From Oscillospiraceae bacterium (lineage in GTDB: Bacteria > Bacillota > Clostridia > Oscillospirales > Acutalibacteraceae), in contig JAQVYP010000089.1 of assembly GCA_029004655.1 (NCBI GenBank), forward strand, positions 1-7,279: a stretch of 7,279 nucleotides of DNA, in the 5' to 3' direction. Below are positions 6,926 to 7,279 of this stretch, piece by piece. Below the pieces are notes generated by a model. It made no database searches. It saw nothing but the letters and a program-made list of their open reading frames with translations, and was not told the DNA's origin. The translations under genes and the position numbers were made by a program. Each line of letters starts with the position of its first letter. The first letter of the stretch is position 1.

Positions 6926-6981
6926 AAAAACCGGACCGCCGACAGTGGTTACTACTATATTTTAAACGGGCGGTGCGCCGG
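6926..6981 (-). promoter_or_regulatory. Terminator-like hairpin between the 42-codon gene and the recombinase gene
   Basis: In the minus-strand transcript, the arm at 6981-6969 (CCGG, a GCG-complement bulge of three bases, then ACCGCC) pairs with GGCGGTCCGG at 6940-6931. This gives ten base pairs, nearly all G-C, with a loop of about 28 bases. TTTTT follows directly (6926-6930, as A on the plus strand). The first arm lies within the last codons of the small upstream gene (S-G-A-P-P-V), so a ribosome finishing that gene would cover it. This looks like an attenuator, but only the fold is visible; regulation is inferred. Confidence 0.5.
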
Positions 6982-7090
6982 AATCAAATGTGCCAAATTT
7001 TTGAATTAGCAATTCAGTTAGAAGTTGTTTGAGTGTTAGCTTATCGGAGAAAATCAATTCTATTTTATAGTTTGTGTTTCTATTATCCAT
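6962..7090 (-). CDS. Small protein of 42 residues encoded directly upstream of the recombinase
   Basis: The frame runs from ATG at 7090 to TAA at 6964-6962 and is preceded by AAAAGGAG at an ideal seven-base spacing. The start reads MDNRNTNYKIELIFSDKL and the end FGTFDSGAPPV. A short strand-like segment (YKIELIF) is followed by a helix-like Leu-rich segment (LTLKQLLTELLIQKF). This size and shape recall the small transposon proteins of the TnpW type that accompany serine recombinases, but I do not recognise the sequence securely. It lies 49 bases before the recombinase ATG on the same strand and is almost surely co-transcribed with it. The downstream hairpin overlaps its last codons. It could therefore be a functional small protein, a leader peptide controlling the recombinase, or both. 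Confidence 0.6.
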   Translation of the reverse strand: MDNRNTNYKIELIFSDKLTLKQLLTELLIQKFGTFDSGAPPV

Positions 7091-7211
7091 GGAAAATCTC
7101 CTTTTCAAAGCTGGCATATAAATTACTGAGCTGAAACTCTACTCGGTTAATTTTTATGTTATTCGGCTTGTACAGTATGCTGATGTCTGAAATAATAATA
7201 GTTCGTAACAT
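7083..7211 (-). CDS. Possible 42-residue open frame overlapping the start of the next small gene
   Basis: Minus-strand frame from ATG 7211 to TAA 7085-7083, overlapping the next gene's ATG by eight bases, a layout seen in translational coupling. It begins MLRTIIISDISILYK and ends FEKEIFHG. The frame stays open ten codons further upstream before a TAA, and no ribosome binding site precedes the ATG. The composition reads like protein, so it may be the tail of a decayed or differently started gene. It may equally be chance, since its last codons are constrained by the downstream ribosome binding site. I recognise no family. Confidence 0.2.
   Translation of the reverse strand: MLRTIIISDISILYKPNNIKINRVEFQLSNLYASFEKEIFHG
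7098..7105 (-). promoter_or_regulatory. Ribosome binding site of the 42-codon gene
   Basis: AAAAGGAG on the minus strand, seven bases before the ATG at 7090. It is one of the best sites in the window and the main reason to treat this short frame as real. Confidence 0.75.
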
Positions 7212-7279
7212 TTTCAGGGCTAATTCAGCTAAGCCACAAATTTATTAATATTTTGTTTTCAGTAATAAACGAATAAATC

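Noticed and set aside
6913..6927. Upstream TTG start for the recombinase, adding five residues
   Set aside because: The extension consists of the AAAGGAGG ribosome binding site itself, so translation begins at the ATG at 6912.
1..7279. CRISPR array, tandem repeats or a defence system
   Set aside because: No regularly spaced direct repeats and no effector-type genes were seen. The only repeats are inverted ones tied to hairpins.

Overview
The window looks like a piece of a low-GC Firmicutes chromosome, most likely class Clostridia. The reasons are an AT-rich composition, strong AGGAG-type ribosome binding sites, a gatB gene followed by an archaeal-type AspRS (a clostridial arrangement), a clostridial-type FeoB gate region, and a TndX/TnpX-type large serine recombinase. 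This placement is inferred from protein families; there is no rRNA or other marker here.

Layout, left to right. (1) Positions 1-2177, plus strand: the 3' part of gatB and a complete archaeal-type aspartyl-tRNA synthetase gene 15 bases later. Together they fit the two-step route to Asn-tRNA(Asn): a non-discriminating AspRS makes Asp-tRNA(Asn), and GatCAB amidates it. Two hairpins follow, the second a strong intrinsic terminator. (2) Positions 2299-4059, minus strand, convergent with aspS: a Suv3-like DExH-box RNA helicase, with a recognisable promoter just upstream of it. (3) Positions 4075-4409: a gene-free stretch of about 335 bases that holds the helicase promoter, a 157-base imperfect palindrome resembling a miniature mobile element, and a terminator-like hairpin. 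(4) Positions 4410-5315, minus strand: only the C-terminal membrane part of FeoB, the ferrous iron transporter. Its GTPase half is absent. (5) Positions 5278-7279, minus strand: a full-length large serine recombinase whose 3' end overlaps the first codons of the feoB fragment's frame. Upstream of it are a 42-codon gene with an excellent ribosome binding site and another short open frame that overlaps it.

The most notable reading is that a mobile element with a large serine recombinase at its left end has inserted into feoB. The rest of the element, and probably the 5' half of feoB, would lie beyond the right edge. A second point of interest is a terminator-like hairpin between the 42-codon gene and the recombinase. 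One arm lies inside the last codons of the small gene, an arrangement that would allow translation-linked control of recombinase expression. No CRISPR array, rRNA or tRNA gene was seen.
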